A stretch of 64,000 bases of DNA from Sisyra terminalis (taxonomy: Eukaryota; Arthropoda; Insecta; Neuroptera; Sisyridae). This document shows positions 34,141 to 44,869 of this stretch, piece after piece. The DNA lies in NCBI GenBank assembly GCA_958496175.1, contig OY292278.1:13578001-13642000 (forward strand). Direction: 5' to 3'. Every line of letters begins with the position of its first letter. Within the stretch, counting starts at the first letter, position 1. The notes under the pieces are model-generated. The model ran no database searches and was not told the origin of the DNA. It saw only the letters and a list, made by a program, of their open reading frames with translations. A program made the translations under genes and the position numbers.

Positions 34141-36304
34141 TTAACAAAATTAGCCTTGTAAATTGAAAATTATAAAATTTTACTCCAAAAATTGTTCTTA
34201 TGCCTCCATTATTTTCTGTCATCAACAAAAAAATCACATGAACCATGGTTTGTCAATATACCAACTACTTTATGATTGCATTCTTCATGTTTATAATTTC
34301 TAAAATTCCTTTTTGCCAAATATTGGCTGATTTATTTTCATCTTTCAAGTCCAATTTGAAATTGGTTCAATTCGTTCAAAAGTATTTCCATGTAATAAAG
34401 TCACATAACTCATCCCCCTTCAAATAATTGGGGTTTGAAACTTGGCAAATTTTGTCAAAATTCCAATTTTATGATTGAGTTTTGTATGTATCAAATGAAA
34501 ATGCCAACCAAATATTGGCAAGATGAGTTGAAAAGTTTCCGTAAAACTATTCCAAGTTTACCCCCGTCTCCATGCTTTTCTCGTCAAAAATTTATTTCAC
34601 CAATTTTCGTCTTTTTGTGGGACAAAAACTAAGCACATGCATATGAAACTATTTACTGTTCAACACGTTTCAATATACGGGAAAACGGACCAACTTTGTT
34701 CGGATATGAAGTTTTCACAGAAATGGTACGAGGAGGACACATCGGAGAGATGATGGGATGTGAAATGGAACATACATATATTCCATGTCGGTGTATTTCA
34801 GAATTGAATTTATAAATTACGGGCACGAACACGTACCCCGAGTTGGATAGATGCGACGATATATTCCAACAGAAATTGATGTGCTTGATCGTATATTGTA
34901 AATCCATTTCACATAATTGTTTTCACGATTGATCAAAAGCAAAACGCAAATACCGAGATTTATGAACATAAAACTCTGGCAAAATGCAATTCATCATTTT
35001 GAAAAAGCGCATCACCAAAAAAACAAAACAAAATTCCAATTTAAAAAAATAATGAAATCATATTGTTATTAAAAAAATTTCCAACCCTTAATATCCCGTA
35101 ACATATTTTCCTACTCTACTCGTCGGAAAGCCAACTTTGTGATTAACTATCTTGAAAACTCGCGCATCTTTTCTTTATATAATTTACTTTATTATCCTCT
35201 AATGTAAAATTATGCTAAACAGATTGGTCATTATTGCTATAGCACGGTACGTGTGCATAAATTCTATATAGATCCCGCGAGAATCATTTTTCATTTTCCC
35301 GGATATAATCATTCTTCTTTCCCACAGCTCATCATATAAATCGTCAACGTTGTACATTCCCACAGGACGAAACTCTACGTGTCTACATGGACTGTACTGG
35401 GAACATGTGAAATTTTCAAAATTTCACAATTCAAACAAGAGAGATAGAGAGAGGAAAAACAAAAGCAAGTAAAACATAAAACCCATTGAATTGCAGCGTA
35501 AAAAAAAATATAAAATTAAAAAAATTAACGTTTAAGTTGGTCTCGTTTTTCTTTAAAGAAGAAAGAGTTAATTTTTTTTAATATTACTCTTCTAGAGTAA
35601 TTACTTTTTTTAAATTCATTTAAAGTATGATTTTTAATTTTCCTTTAATATCTTTATTATGATTCTGAATTATCCAAAACTTACTGTGTTACTGTTATTT
35701 ATTCATCATTCATCATTTTATACCAAAATATATCCCATAATCGATTATGATTGATACAAGTAATGTAACAAATGTATAAATATTTATAACCTAGAAAACT
35801 CAGTTGTTCTTCGAGTAATTTGGGTGATACCATAACTTTTCAACAATTGGAACATACTTAGAATAATCGCTAAAGAAAATATCATGATAAGATTTTCCTC
35901 AGCAATTAAAAATTAATAATGATAACACTATTTTTTAACCAATCAAATTGTCGTAATACTCCAAAATTTTGAGCACCTTTTTTTTAAAACTTAATTCCAT
36001 AATATCAAATAGAAAATAGCATTGTTCAAATGTATGGTGCGACTACTCTGGATGGCTTGCATTTAAAATGTCTACTTTTCTATGAATTTGCCGCATAAAT
36101 CAGGCAGAATTTAACCAAAAGAATGGGTTATGTTCGCTTTTTGGGTCACTGTGGTTTGTAGGCTATTTTCATAGACCTGTGACTTTAAAAAAAATTACAA
36201 GAAAAAGTAAAACGAGTTCAAATCGTACAACTTCGAGGGCCTATACCATCAATTCAATGTTCTATGAGCTGTGTGGTAAGTAGTGCCTCTTGTTGAAACC
36301 ATAT
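34141..36304. other. No gene seen
   Basis: AT-rich. A more balanced stretch at about 34640-34920 has no open frame that I recognise. Nothing else stands out. Confidence 0.35.
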
Positions 36305-36475
36305 ATCGTTGGTGATCATATAACAACCGCCGTCACCGTCGTTGAAGATGATTGTCAGGCCAATATATGTGTTGGGTTCGAATCTTGTATCGAGCGAATT
36401 TTTGATACTTTTCAATTTTACGGATATTTATTCACTCTAGAACCACTAAAGACTTTAGTTGTTATAAAGTGATGG
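36305..36475 (+). mobile_element. tRNA-derived SINE, copy 3
   Basis: Plus strand: GTGTTGGGTTCGAATCTTGT with a near-consensus Pol III B box (GGTTCGAATC, 36375-36384). The family body follows (GTATCGAGCG, TTTTTGATACTTTTC), then the tail CTTTAGTTGTTATAAAGTGA. Body and tail match copies 1 and 2; the head before the B box is different or rearranged. Confidence 0.65.
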
Positions 36476-36734
36476 TAAAAAGCAAAAAAAAATATCCACG
36501 AAAATAGAGAGAAGAAGCAAGAGATGGTAAAACTTAAAACGAAAATTTAGAAATACCAAATATTCAGACTATACAGAATAAACTACGAAAGACTATAAGG
36601 GGGAAAATTTCTAATTCTTTATTAATTCTGTAGAAAATCACACGAGAGAAGAATGAAGGAAGGAAATAACAATAAGAAGAGTCCAATTTTATATTAAAAT
36701 CAATAACTGGTGTTAATTTGAAAAACAATACATG

Positions 36735-37012
36735 CAAGGGTGGATTTAGAGGAGGGGGCACGAGAGCACGTGCCCCCTCCCCCCTCAGGGTATTTTTGTG
36801 TACTATGGAGATTCCATAACAGTACATACTTAGAAGCAAATAAAATTATTAAAGTTGTGAAAATATATGAATAAAGAAACAGAAAGAACATTAGCGAAAC
36901 TCTAATCTATTTCTGGTTGGAATTGCGATTTTTTTTTCGAGATCCCTTTCACGCTCTTGAAATGAAAGATTATATTGTGCCCCCCCCAGAAAAACTTCTG
37001 AATCCGCCCTTG
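36735..37012. mobile_element. hAT-type MITE (278 bp) with G/C-run termini
   Basis: Left end CAAGGGTGGATTTAGA and right end read inward CAAGGGCGGATTCAGA, both followed by G-rich runs (GGGGGCACGAG and GGGGGGGGCACAAT). Flanks AATACATG (36727-36734) and AATGCATT (37013-37020) are a decayed 8-bp target duplication. Confidence 0.75.
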
Positions 37013-37135
37013 AATGCATTAATCAAGCCTTCCAACAAAATTTGAATAATTCAGCCGAGAATGACAGTAAAACCGTATTTGCAATGTATCAAATTGCCAA
37101 GAATTCAAATACCCCCCCCCCCAAAAAAAAAGAAG

Positions 37136-37360
37136 ATCTCAAGTATCTTTCAGAACAGTCAAATCTGGAAACGTTGCATTTTCGACTTTGTTTTAAATTT
37201 AATTCACAAATAAATCGGCCAAAAATTAAAATTTTTTCACAAAAAAAAATATAACATCATATAAAAATTGAATCAACGGAATAAAAGCGTGAATAGAGTA
37301 AAAAACGAAATAAAAAATGCAATGTTACCAAACTTGATTATTCTAAAAGGGACTTGAGCC
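37136..37360. mobile_element. MITE family C, copy 2 (225 bp)
   Basis: Ends ATCTCAAGT and GGCTCAAGTC (read inward) with AAAAGAAG (37128-37135) and AAAAAAAG (37361-37368) as a target duplication with one mismatch. Internal TCTGGAAACGTTGCATTTTC matches copies 1 and 3. Confidence 0.78.
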
Positions 37361-38806
37361 AAAAAAAGAATATGATTACTGTTTTCTGATCTACAATTGC
37401 AGAGTGTAGGAGATTTAATTAAATCTTTAAAAAAAATACAAAAATTACGAAAAGAATTTGGAATTTCGAAAATTAAGATATTGAAATATGACGTAGAAGA
37501 CCATTTAGAAGCGGTTTTATAGTAACCGTTAAATCTTTGAGAATTACATGAGAGATATCTGAAGGAACAAAATAACAGTAAAAGAATGAAAGAAAATATA
37601 TTTGACTTTTTAAGTTTCTGAAATACTGGAATCCTTAAAGTTCGAATTAGAATGGTTATGGGATTAACTATCGATTGTTTTGGCTTGAAATATCACTTAT
37701 ATTACATTAAGGTGGATCTTTTCTCAGCGATCCAATGAAATGATTTTACTAGAAGGATATATTGATATATATATCTTCTATTACAAATGCTATGTATTGA
37801 AGGGCATAGATGTTTCTTGGATATAACAGCAATTTCTTTATTTTTTTGATCTTTTATGAATGACACAGGAAGCCTATAAACACAATAGATTGAAAAACCA
37901 CTTTTTGGATGGTGTGTAACCAAAAAACGGCCACTTTTAAAGCCTTTTTCACTTTCGGATATTAGAGAGATTTTTCCAATTTTTTGCCTTTAAAAAATGT
38001 ATGTGTATGTTGAATAAAAGTTTTTTTTTTTAATCTTCTCCCTCATTTCATAAATATTATAATGTTTTGATGTAATATTACGTTTCTTTTCACCCGTTTT
38101 TTTCCCCATTTACAAAGTCCTGCTGTTGCTGCCGTCTTTCAAATCCTCCTCGTCCCGTTTCATTCGCTTATCCTGGGCGCGCGATTTTGAATAGAACACA
38201 GAAAAATAATAAACTCGCAAGATACACAAACACACGTCATAATATATTTCTTGTGTAATTTTACTTTAGAAATTTTTTTTTGGGATATTTTCAATTTAAA
38301 AAGTAATTTTTTACGTCGTACGTTAGGAATATTCGCGCGCACGGTTAAAATTCACACGCTTTGCGATTTTTTCCCTGTAACGTTGAGCATGATGTGTCGC
38401 TTTAGTTACGTTTTACGTTTTTAATTCGACATACAATTGAAACAGAAACTTTATTCTTTCGAAAATAAAAAAACGAACGAAATGAGAATTTTATCCGTTT
38501 TCATGTGGGAGTTATTAAAGCTTTTAAAGTTTCTCAATTCAGAAGAATCTATTTCAAGTACCTATCAGCTTAAAAGTAAAAAAGGAGGTAATTGAATGTT
38601 TCCATTGATTCCATTAACATCTTAAGTTTCCATTTAAAATCAATGAGGTTTCTTGGAATGATTTCTCACATCAACCGTACGTTAAGTATTCAGAGAAATT
38701 TGTGTTTTCAGAAGTTAAAATTGTAGCCGAAAAATTAATCCTAAACAAGATATCTAAAAATTTCCTTTAAATTTACGCATCTTAATAAAAATTTTGTTGC
38801 AAAGTA
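37361..38806. other. No gene seen
   Basis: The reverse frame 37702-37923 is 73 codons and unlike any family I know. GCGCGC patches occur at 38177 and 38335. No transposon ends were recognised. Confidence 0.35.
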
Positions 38807-38913
38807 ATAGTGTAACACAAAAGGAAGAAGTCTGTCTCTGTCTTTGTGTCGTGCCGGCACGCGATTGGCTTAGTGACTTCTTTCTCTCTCCCACCAAAGC
38901 GAGTGCACATATG

Positions 38914-38961
38914 GAATACTCGAGAAGTGTCTAGAGAAAGCGAGAATATTCTGGAATGTTG
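38914..38961 (+). promoter_or_regulatory. Heat-shock element array, ten units at 5-bp pitch
   Basis: Starting at 38914 and every five bases to 38959, the triplets alternate GAA and TTC type: GAA, cTC, GAA, gTC, GAg, agC, GAA, TTC, GAA, TTg. Five are perfect, four have one mismatch and one has two. The block 38944-38961 (GAATATTCTGGAATGTTG) is a near-ideal binding site for heat-shock factor trimers. It ends ten bases before the TATA box, as in insect Hsp70 promoters. Confidence 0.82.
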
Positions 38962-38970
38962 GGTTGCGGG

Positions 38971-39005
38971 TATATAAGGCGCTCAGTTTGAGCATAGGAC
39001 AGTTC
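38971..39005 (+). promoter_or_regulatory. Core promoter of the LTR: TATA box and initiator
   Basis: TATATAA at 38971-38977 and an initiator-like ACAGTTC with the A at 39001, spaced 30 bp. This is the normal insect distance and supports the U3/R boundary at 39000/39001. Confidence 0.7.
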
Positions 39006-39593
39006 TGTATCGAAGTTCAACTTGAATTTTCATTACAACAAAGCGATTACAAAGCGATTTTTATTGTGATTTTGATTTAAAAGTGATTATTGTCATTTGA
39101 GTAATTGTTTTGACAAGTGTTTTAATAAAGTGATTGTGAAGTGTGAAAAATGATTATTTATTTCTAAAGAAATTAAAAGAACTCATAACGCGAGCTCGTT
39201 ACAATAGGAATGATCGAAATGTAAACATATAATGGCATTGCAAACTGCTATGCTTTAAATTAGCTTCACGTTTTTGAGATATTCTAATAAAGAATAACAA
39301 TAAATAAAAAATACTCAGATCTAAATATTGGTTGAGGAAAAAGTTATCCAATATTTCACCAAATATTATTTTACAATCTTCTTTTATGTACTTAGTCATT
39401 TATCATCGTTCTTTGCCAATGTGGTAATTGATGTTTATAGTTGTTAGATTAAACACATCAAAAATTCAGATGACCAAAGGATAAATTTTATACATTGTTC
39501 AATTCTCTTTTCAAATGGAGAGAACAAGTGATAAAGCACCTAGTGGAGTTCCCTCCAGCTTGGATCAATGTGGCATGCCCGTTAGTTCATCTA

Positions 39594-40231
39594 CAGAGGT
39601 GTGAAAATAATTAGACTCAAGACAACTCAAGAGAAAAAGAAACACATTTTTGATTTTAAATGTAATAAATTTAAAAATTACAATAATTTCACTCATTTAA
39701 TATTTTGTGTGGTACTCTCTATTGTTTATAATTTATTTTTCTCATCCTGGCATACTCTATACTATTTTTTTTCATTTATATTTTATTATGATGCTAAATC
39801 TTAATGAGTTCGGTAATCAGACCTACCCGTGTTGTAAAAGTGTAATTTTTTAGTTTTTTCTTCACAATGACCCAAAAATTTTCTATGGGATTAGCATCAA
39901 GACTATTTCCTGGCTAAGAAGGGACATTTATGTTAAATTTTTTGAGGAAATCCATTACTTTTTTGGCTTTATGGCAAGGAGCTCCATCCTGCATAAAGAT
40001 AAAGTTTTCTTCCGGAGACCACTCTTTAGTTTTAGGCAATAACCGCGTTTCCAAGACTTGTGTATATTGGTCTGGCCTCATAGTACTTTCCACAATGTAT
40101 ATCCTACTAGTACCCTTTGCTGACATGCAGCTCCAAACCATAACTGATGTTGGTTGTTTTACAGTCTGGGCGATACATTACTGGAGAAAAGTAAAAAGCT
40201 TCTTTTGTGTCTAATAATTTTCACATTTCTG
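39594..40231 (-). mobile_element. Deleted Tc1-type transposon, copy 1 (638 bp)
   Basis: TA at 39592-39593 and 40232-40233. Ends CAGAGGTGTGAAAATAATTA and CAGAAATGTGAAAATTATTA (read inward). The minus-strand frame 40141-39914 encodes the middle of a Tc1-like transposase with a clear second catalytic block, VMVWSCMSAKG and FIFMQDGAPCHKAKKVMDFL. The N-terminal DNA-binding half and first catalytic D are absent. The coding part joins almost directly to the 5' terminus. Copy 2 at 43118-43726 has the same layout, so the deletion occurred before amplification. A stop follows and the C-terminus is decayed. Confidence 0.82.
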
Positions 40232-40609
40232 TAATGTCCTTCTTTTGAGTCGCTTATTTAATTCAGTGGAGGATAAATTATAGGATTGGTGTGAGTTCTA
40301 GATCTCCCATAGTGAACTTCACTCTTTGATTTTTATTAAATAAATGGTTCTTATTTTTAATTCCCAGTGAAGAGTTTCTTTTGTTACCAAAGTGCATCTG
40401 TAATAACATGTAAAATTTCAGATTGAGTACTCCAAATCATCGCGATAGAAGATTTACTGGCACAAGCTTAGAGTTCCAATCCATGGGATCATATAAGAGT
40501 TATAATAGCTTTGTGTAAAAGGACTTTGTTTTCTACAAACAATTTTGATCCTTTGTCCATGAACCCAATATAATCGTTTGAATTTTTCCATGGTTTGAGA
40601 TCTTTTCTT

Positions 40610-41190
40610 TGCATTGTGGATTTTCCAGGTTTGCGTTTTATTAAGGTAAAGTTCTAGATATTTCATTGAAGCTTATTCTTGAAAATAATCCATGTCTTTT
40701 AAATAAACTGTTGGATAGTTAACTTTTTTAAGAAGGAAATTAACAAAACACTTTTTGTTTCATTTAATTTTCTTCGCTTAATCCTCCATTGTTGTTCAGG
40801 TTTCTATCAAGTTGATATGGTGTTGTAGATTGACTACTACGATTTTGGGATTCTTACTCTTAGCTATTATGTCACCTCAAGAGTCCTTACTTTAGTATTT
40901 CTTCGCATTGTAGATTCTTCAGGAAAACTTTATGTCAAGGTAAAATTGTAGAAAATTCAAAAAATTTGATTTGGGATAAGGTTTACCTTTTAAATAAATT
41001 TTTGAACAGTTTGCCATCCTAAGGGCTTAGCAATAAAAGCAGTTTTTGTTTCATTTAGTTTAATCCTTCACTTGATTGTCCAGGTTTTTATAAAGTTCAG
41101 ATGGTGTTGCAGATTAGCTACTGCGATTCTGGGATTTTTACTTTTAGTTTTTATTACACCTCCAAAGTTCTTGTTTTAGTATGGGAAGTC
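40610..41190 (-). repeat. Tandem duplication of about 300 bp within the Jockey relic
   Basis: About 40610-40913 and 40914-41190 share ordered blocks: GCATTGTGGATT/GCATTGTAGATT, CTTTTTGTTTCATTTAATTT/GTTTTTGTTTCATTTAGTTT, GATGGTGTTG and CGATTTTGGGATTCTTACT. Divergence is substantial, so the duplication is old. Confidence 0.65.
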
Positions 41191-41470
41191 GTTGGCAAAT
41201 TAGCGGTAAATAAATGATTAGAAATAAGGTCTACTACACTTACATGTGGGACGCATAACTAATAATATTTGTTCTTTATTTGATGTTTCCTTTTTGACTC
41301 TAGTTCAAAGTTCCCAATCTTGCAGCTAAGATTTCATTAGTTTGTAGTATATGAGTACACTTTTCCTTATTTTATTCAATAAGTCACCATGCCATACTCT
41401 GTCCAACTCTTGGCTAAGAATGTCTAAGAAGACCGATGGAAAATAAAACAACTGAAATTGTGAATTGAAT

Positions 41471-43115
41471 TTATGGAACCAAGATTGTATGAGCCAAAAA
41501 AACGTAATTTTACTTATGTCAATTCTGTTTCGATATCAAAGATTTCACATGGTCTACAGACTTTTTGTTGGTAAAAACTTGAAAATTATTAAATTGTACA
41601 AAAAAGAATGTAATTATTTTATCGTCAAAGAACTGTGTATAAACCATAAAACATTTTTTTAGCATTTGTATACAACTGGCTTTAAAATGATGCTATTGGA
41701 CAACGCTTCCATCTGGGAATTCTTGATAATATCGAACCTATTCTGAGATAAATGATATAATAATATCAAGCAATGATTAACTAGTTCCATTAAAGAATTT
41801 AAAACTTAAATGATATATCCCGATTTACATGCTTAATATCTTTGGTAGAAATATGAAGGAAAAATATCAAAAACGGTTAGAATTGAACATCATAAAAAGG
41901 GTTACATTCTATTAGGACACCTTCAAACTCCATATGCCTTCGATGGGCCGATTAAAACTCTAAGAATTTGGTCGAAAAGTTTTTATCCATTCTACTTATA
42001 TAAGAGACTTTGCATTTAGCATTTATCATCTTTTTTAACCCATGGTAAATACCTTTGAAGGTGAAAAACTGAATTTAAGATAAGGTTGTAAAACTGGTTT
42101 TTTCAATTTTTCACCAAAAAAGAAAGAATCTTTTATAAAATGACAAAATAAATTTGCCATTTAAAGTATCTTGATTAACCCAGAAAATTACCATTTATTT
42201 AAATTTTAGCGAATGATTTTATCCTTTTTAAACAAGACTATGTAATAAATGAAAAAATAAAGAATTTTTTTACATTACCCAAAATTTCATTACCCCAAAT
42301 TTTAATTATTAAAAGACCAATCTGAATTGCATATATCTGGGTTAAACTATTGCTTAAGAGCTAGAATTATTGGTCCCAACAAACGAACAATTGGCAAAAT
42401 CAAGGTTTTTAAACTACAAAATAAATCCAGGAAACATTTTTTCGAGGGAATAGTCTTTTGGTGAAACAGGCTAGAAAAAATGACAAAAAATCAAAATTTG
42501 CAATGTATTTATTTATATTTTTTTTGTAATCGAATTTTCATAAGTAAACAGGGTGTTTTGAATTCCTCATTTTAATTGTTTAAAAATTACAGAAAATAAT
42601 GAAATTTTATGCAAACCTATGTACCCATGCCCTCATTTCTTAACTTAAAAAACTAAATAAAAATAATTTCTTATAATTTCCCAATCTTTTTTCGAGGCAG
42701 GCACTTCTTCAGGCCTAAATTTTAATCTAATCTTATTTACCTTACCTTGAAATCTACTTAAAACATACTTAAATCAAAAATGCATTAATTTGTGTTGATA
42801 ATAGTATGTTGGCCTTACTGAAAGCCTTGTTTAATATTGGTAGGGGAATACCTTTAAAGAGAAATTAAAAACCACCATTTCATTTGTTAATTTGTTCAAC
42901 GGTTAAGAAATCAACAGTTTAATTATTCTTTTCTAAATTCCATTGTAAACAAATTTTGTACCCATTTTTTTTTTTGAAATAACGATAGTTAACTAGTATT
43001 TTATTTAAAAATTGACTTCTTATTTCTCATTTAATAGCAATATTTTCATATGCGTTATAATAATCATATGCGTATATCATTTCATATGCGTTGTAATTAT
43101 GTAAGTTAACTTAAA
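41471..43115. other. No gene seen
   Basis: AT-rich. At 42691-42713, minus strand, CTGAAGAAG...CTCGAAA resembles the ribozyme cores elsewhere but lacks a stem II. See the rejected list. Confidence 0.35.
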
Positions 43116-43117
43116 TA

Positions 43118-43726
43118 CAGAAGTGAGAAAATTATTAGACTCAAGAGAAAAAAAAAACATATTTTTGTTTTTAAATGTCATAAATTTAAAAATTATAATA
43201 ATTTCATTTATTTAATATTTTATGTGGTATCCTTTATTGTTTTTAATTATTTTTCTTATCCTTGCATGCTCTATATAATTTTTTTCAATTATATTTTATT
43301 TCCTCCTCGTTATGTCAAATCTTAATTAGTTCGGTAATCAGATCAACTCGCATTGTAGAAGTTTATTTTTTTTTTTGTTTTTTCTTCACAATGGCCCAAA
43401 TATTTGCTATGGGATTAGCATCAGGACTAATTAATGTTTGAATTTTTGAGGAAATCCATAACTTTTTAGGCTTTATGACAAGGAGCTCCATCCTGCATGA
43501 AGATACAATTTTCTTCCGGAAATCACCCTTTAGTTTGAAATAATAACCTCATTTCCAAAGCTTATATGTATTGGTTTTGCCTCAAAGTACCTTTCACAAT
43601 ATATATCCTACCGGTACCCTTTGCTAGCTCCAAACCATAATTGCCGTTGAATGTTTTACAGTCTGGGAGATACATTGTTGGATAAAAGTAAAAATATTCT
43701 TTTGAGTCTAATAATTTTAACACCTC
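43118..43726 (-). mobile_element. Deleted Tc1-type transposon, copy 2 (about 609 bp)
   Basis: TA at 43116-43117; left end CAGAAGTGAGAAAATTATTA; right end ...AATTTTAACACCTC. It aligns end to end with copy 1 at 39594-40231, including the same missing N-terminal half of the transposase. It is more decayed: the QDGAPCH-encoding region near 43475-43500 is recognisable but frameshifted. The right TA is lost. Confidence 0.78.
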
Positions 43727-43778
43727 AAACTAAAACAGTTATGAGCAAAATTAATTTCCAAAAATTAAGGACATCCAA

Positions 43779-44002
43779 GTACTATTTGACTGCCCAGTCA
43801 TGACTTAAAGTCGTCACAACTCGCCTGGTCCACCCGGACATGAGCTGGGAAACATACACAAAGATCCAGTTGATTGTCTGCTGAGATTCATATCAGAAGC
43901 AGACCTGACCAATTGAAACTGAAATCAAACTGAGGCGTAATAGTCCTTTTAGGATGCAGCTCAGAGAATCTCTCAGGAGAGGCCTCCAGAACAAGGAGAA
44001 AA
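43779..44002 (+). mobile_element. Short retroposon with a 12-bp target duplication
   Basis: AAGGACATCCAA stands at 43767-43778 and 44003-44014 around a 224-bp segment that is clearly richer in G+C than its surroundings. The segment ends in AAGGAGAAAAAA, an A-rich tail. A 12-bp duplication plus an A tail indicates target-primed reverse transcription. A short frame (DCLLRFISEADLTN then stop, 43879-43922) could be the last residues of a LINE ORF, making this a heavily 5'-truncated LINE. A retroposed transcript or SINE is also possible. Confidence 0.6.
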
Positions 44003-44383
44003 AAGGACATCCAAAATTCAGTAGTGATTTTTTAAGTATTTCAAAATGTCAATATTGAGTCAAAGGTTCCTATTGAAATCTATAGAAAATCGAGGCTCAA
44101 ATTTTCAATTTTCTTATTCATCTTAAATTTAAAATTATAATAAGTCTCCAAATTGGAAAACATCATCATCATTCAATTCTACAGCATCGCGTCTTATACA
44201 TTCAAATTCGAAAGGAAATGAATTTCCCACAAAAAAAGTCTTAGAATACCTCAATATTGGCATCACTCTAAATTTATACGCCACATCCACCGCAGACAGG
44301 ACAGTATATGTGTGAATGTATATGTGAACTTTTTTTTAAAATTATATATTCATATAGATTTCGTTTGAAGTTTAAGCCAAAAC

Positions 44384-44482
44384 ATGTCTGATAAAATTAG
44401 AGAAGAACCGACCAAGCGAACGAATGAGGGAGTGAGAAAACGACTTTTTCGACAATATCTGCGTTGCATCGACAACATCGAT
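44384..44482 (+). CDS. Candidate 33-codon first coding exon
   Basis: ATG at 44384 has a good start context (AAAACATG) and an in-frame TGA upstream at 44366. The 33 codons are hydrophilic and charged (begins MSDKIREEPTKR, later VRKRLFRQYLRCIDNID). They have higher G+C than the flanks and are followed directly by GTAAGATCG, a strong 5' splice donor in phase 0. Without splicing the frame runs into AT-rich, hydrophobic codons. I do not recognise the protein. Against it: only one short exon, no visible promoter, and no partner exon in the window that I can match. It may be chance. Confidence 0.28.
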
Positions 44483-44869
44483 GTAAGATCGAAATATATT
44501 TATTTTATTTTTCCTCCCATGTACATTTCGTATCATTTCAAATTTTATTCGATGTCGATTATGCAAAAGTCGACGCGAAAAAAACACACACAAAAAGCAG
44601 TCGTTTGTCGATGGTGAAGAACGGGATTATGTGTAGGTACACGGTCGACCAAAAGTTTCAAAACGTTCATGAAAAGTGTACCAAAACAGTTTAAATACCT
44701 ATAATTGTGGTGGTTTGTGGTTTTGTTGGTGAATTCTGCCACAAAACAACTTTTTTTTATCAATATATACTTTTACCCAAAAATTTTGTAAAATAATTAT
44801 GAATGCATTCCACTAATACTTGCTGTTCCAGTCTTCTGTTTATTGATCTAAAAGTATTGATGTAAAAAT

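Larger units (their letters stand above)
38811..39203 (+). mobile_element. Solo LTR (393 bp), Ty3/gypsy-like, with a heat-shock-type promoter
   Basis: Begins TGTAAC and ends GTTACA, a standard TG...CA LTR with a 6-bp inverted end. It is flanked by a perfect 4-bp duplication ATAG (38807-38810 and 39204-39207), as for many gypsy-type elements. U3 contains a CT/GA-rich stretch (38881-38891), the heat-shock-element array (38914-38961) and TATATAA (38971-38977). The likely start is the A of CAGTT at 39001, 30 bp below the TATA. An AATAAA signal at 39124-39129 would end R. No gag-pol sequence lies on either side, so it is a solo LTR left by recombination. BEL-type is less likely but not excluded. 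Confidence 0.82.
39480..41470 (-). mobile_element. Decayed Jockey-clade LINE with an internal duplication and a Tc1 insertion
   Basis: Minus strand. Near 41440-41370 it reads FLDILSQELDRVWHGDLLNK (RT motif FLD.S.AFDRVWH) followed by YYKLMKS. Near 41250-41170 a block like VPHVSVV...LFTANLPTT matches the PQGSVLGPLL..LFTADLPT region. At 40680-40450 an open block (KYLELYLNKTQTWKIHNAKK and KRLYWVHG) matches the family's KYLGLHLDRRLTWK and YWL.GR. Near 40440-40400 ASKSSIAMIWSTQSEILHVI matches the C-terminal A-SN-EI-Q--QSK. Stops and shifts are frequent. About 300 bp is tandemly duplicated (40610-41190), and a Tc1-type element is inserted at 39594-40231. Confidence 0.72.

Noticed and set aside
37702..37923. 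73-codon reverse frame with some protein-like composition
   Set aside because: I could not match it to a family and found no element ends or splice signals around it.
38811..39203. Reading this segment as the promoter of a host Hsp70 gene
   Set aside because: No Hsp70 coding sequence follows, and the segment is bounded by TGTAAC...GTTACA with an ATAG duplication, which fits a solo LTR better.
42691..42713. CTGAAGAAG...CTCGAAA on the minus strand, resembling a hammerhead core
   Set aside because: The bases between the two boxes do not form a stem II hairpin and no stem I is present. At best a heavily decayed copy.
44384..44763. Overlapping open frames on both strands around 44372-44763
   Set aside because: Apart from the 33-codon candidate exon they are AT-rich shadows. 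The reverse frames have no start context or domain.
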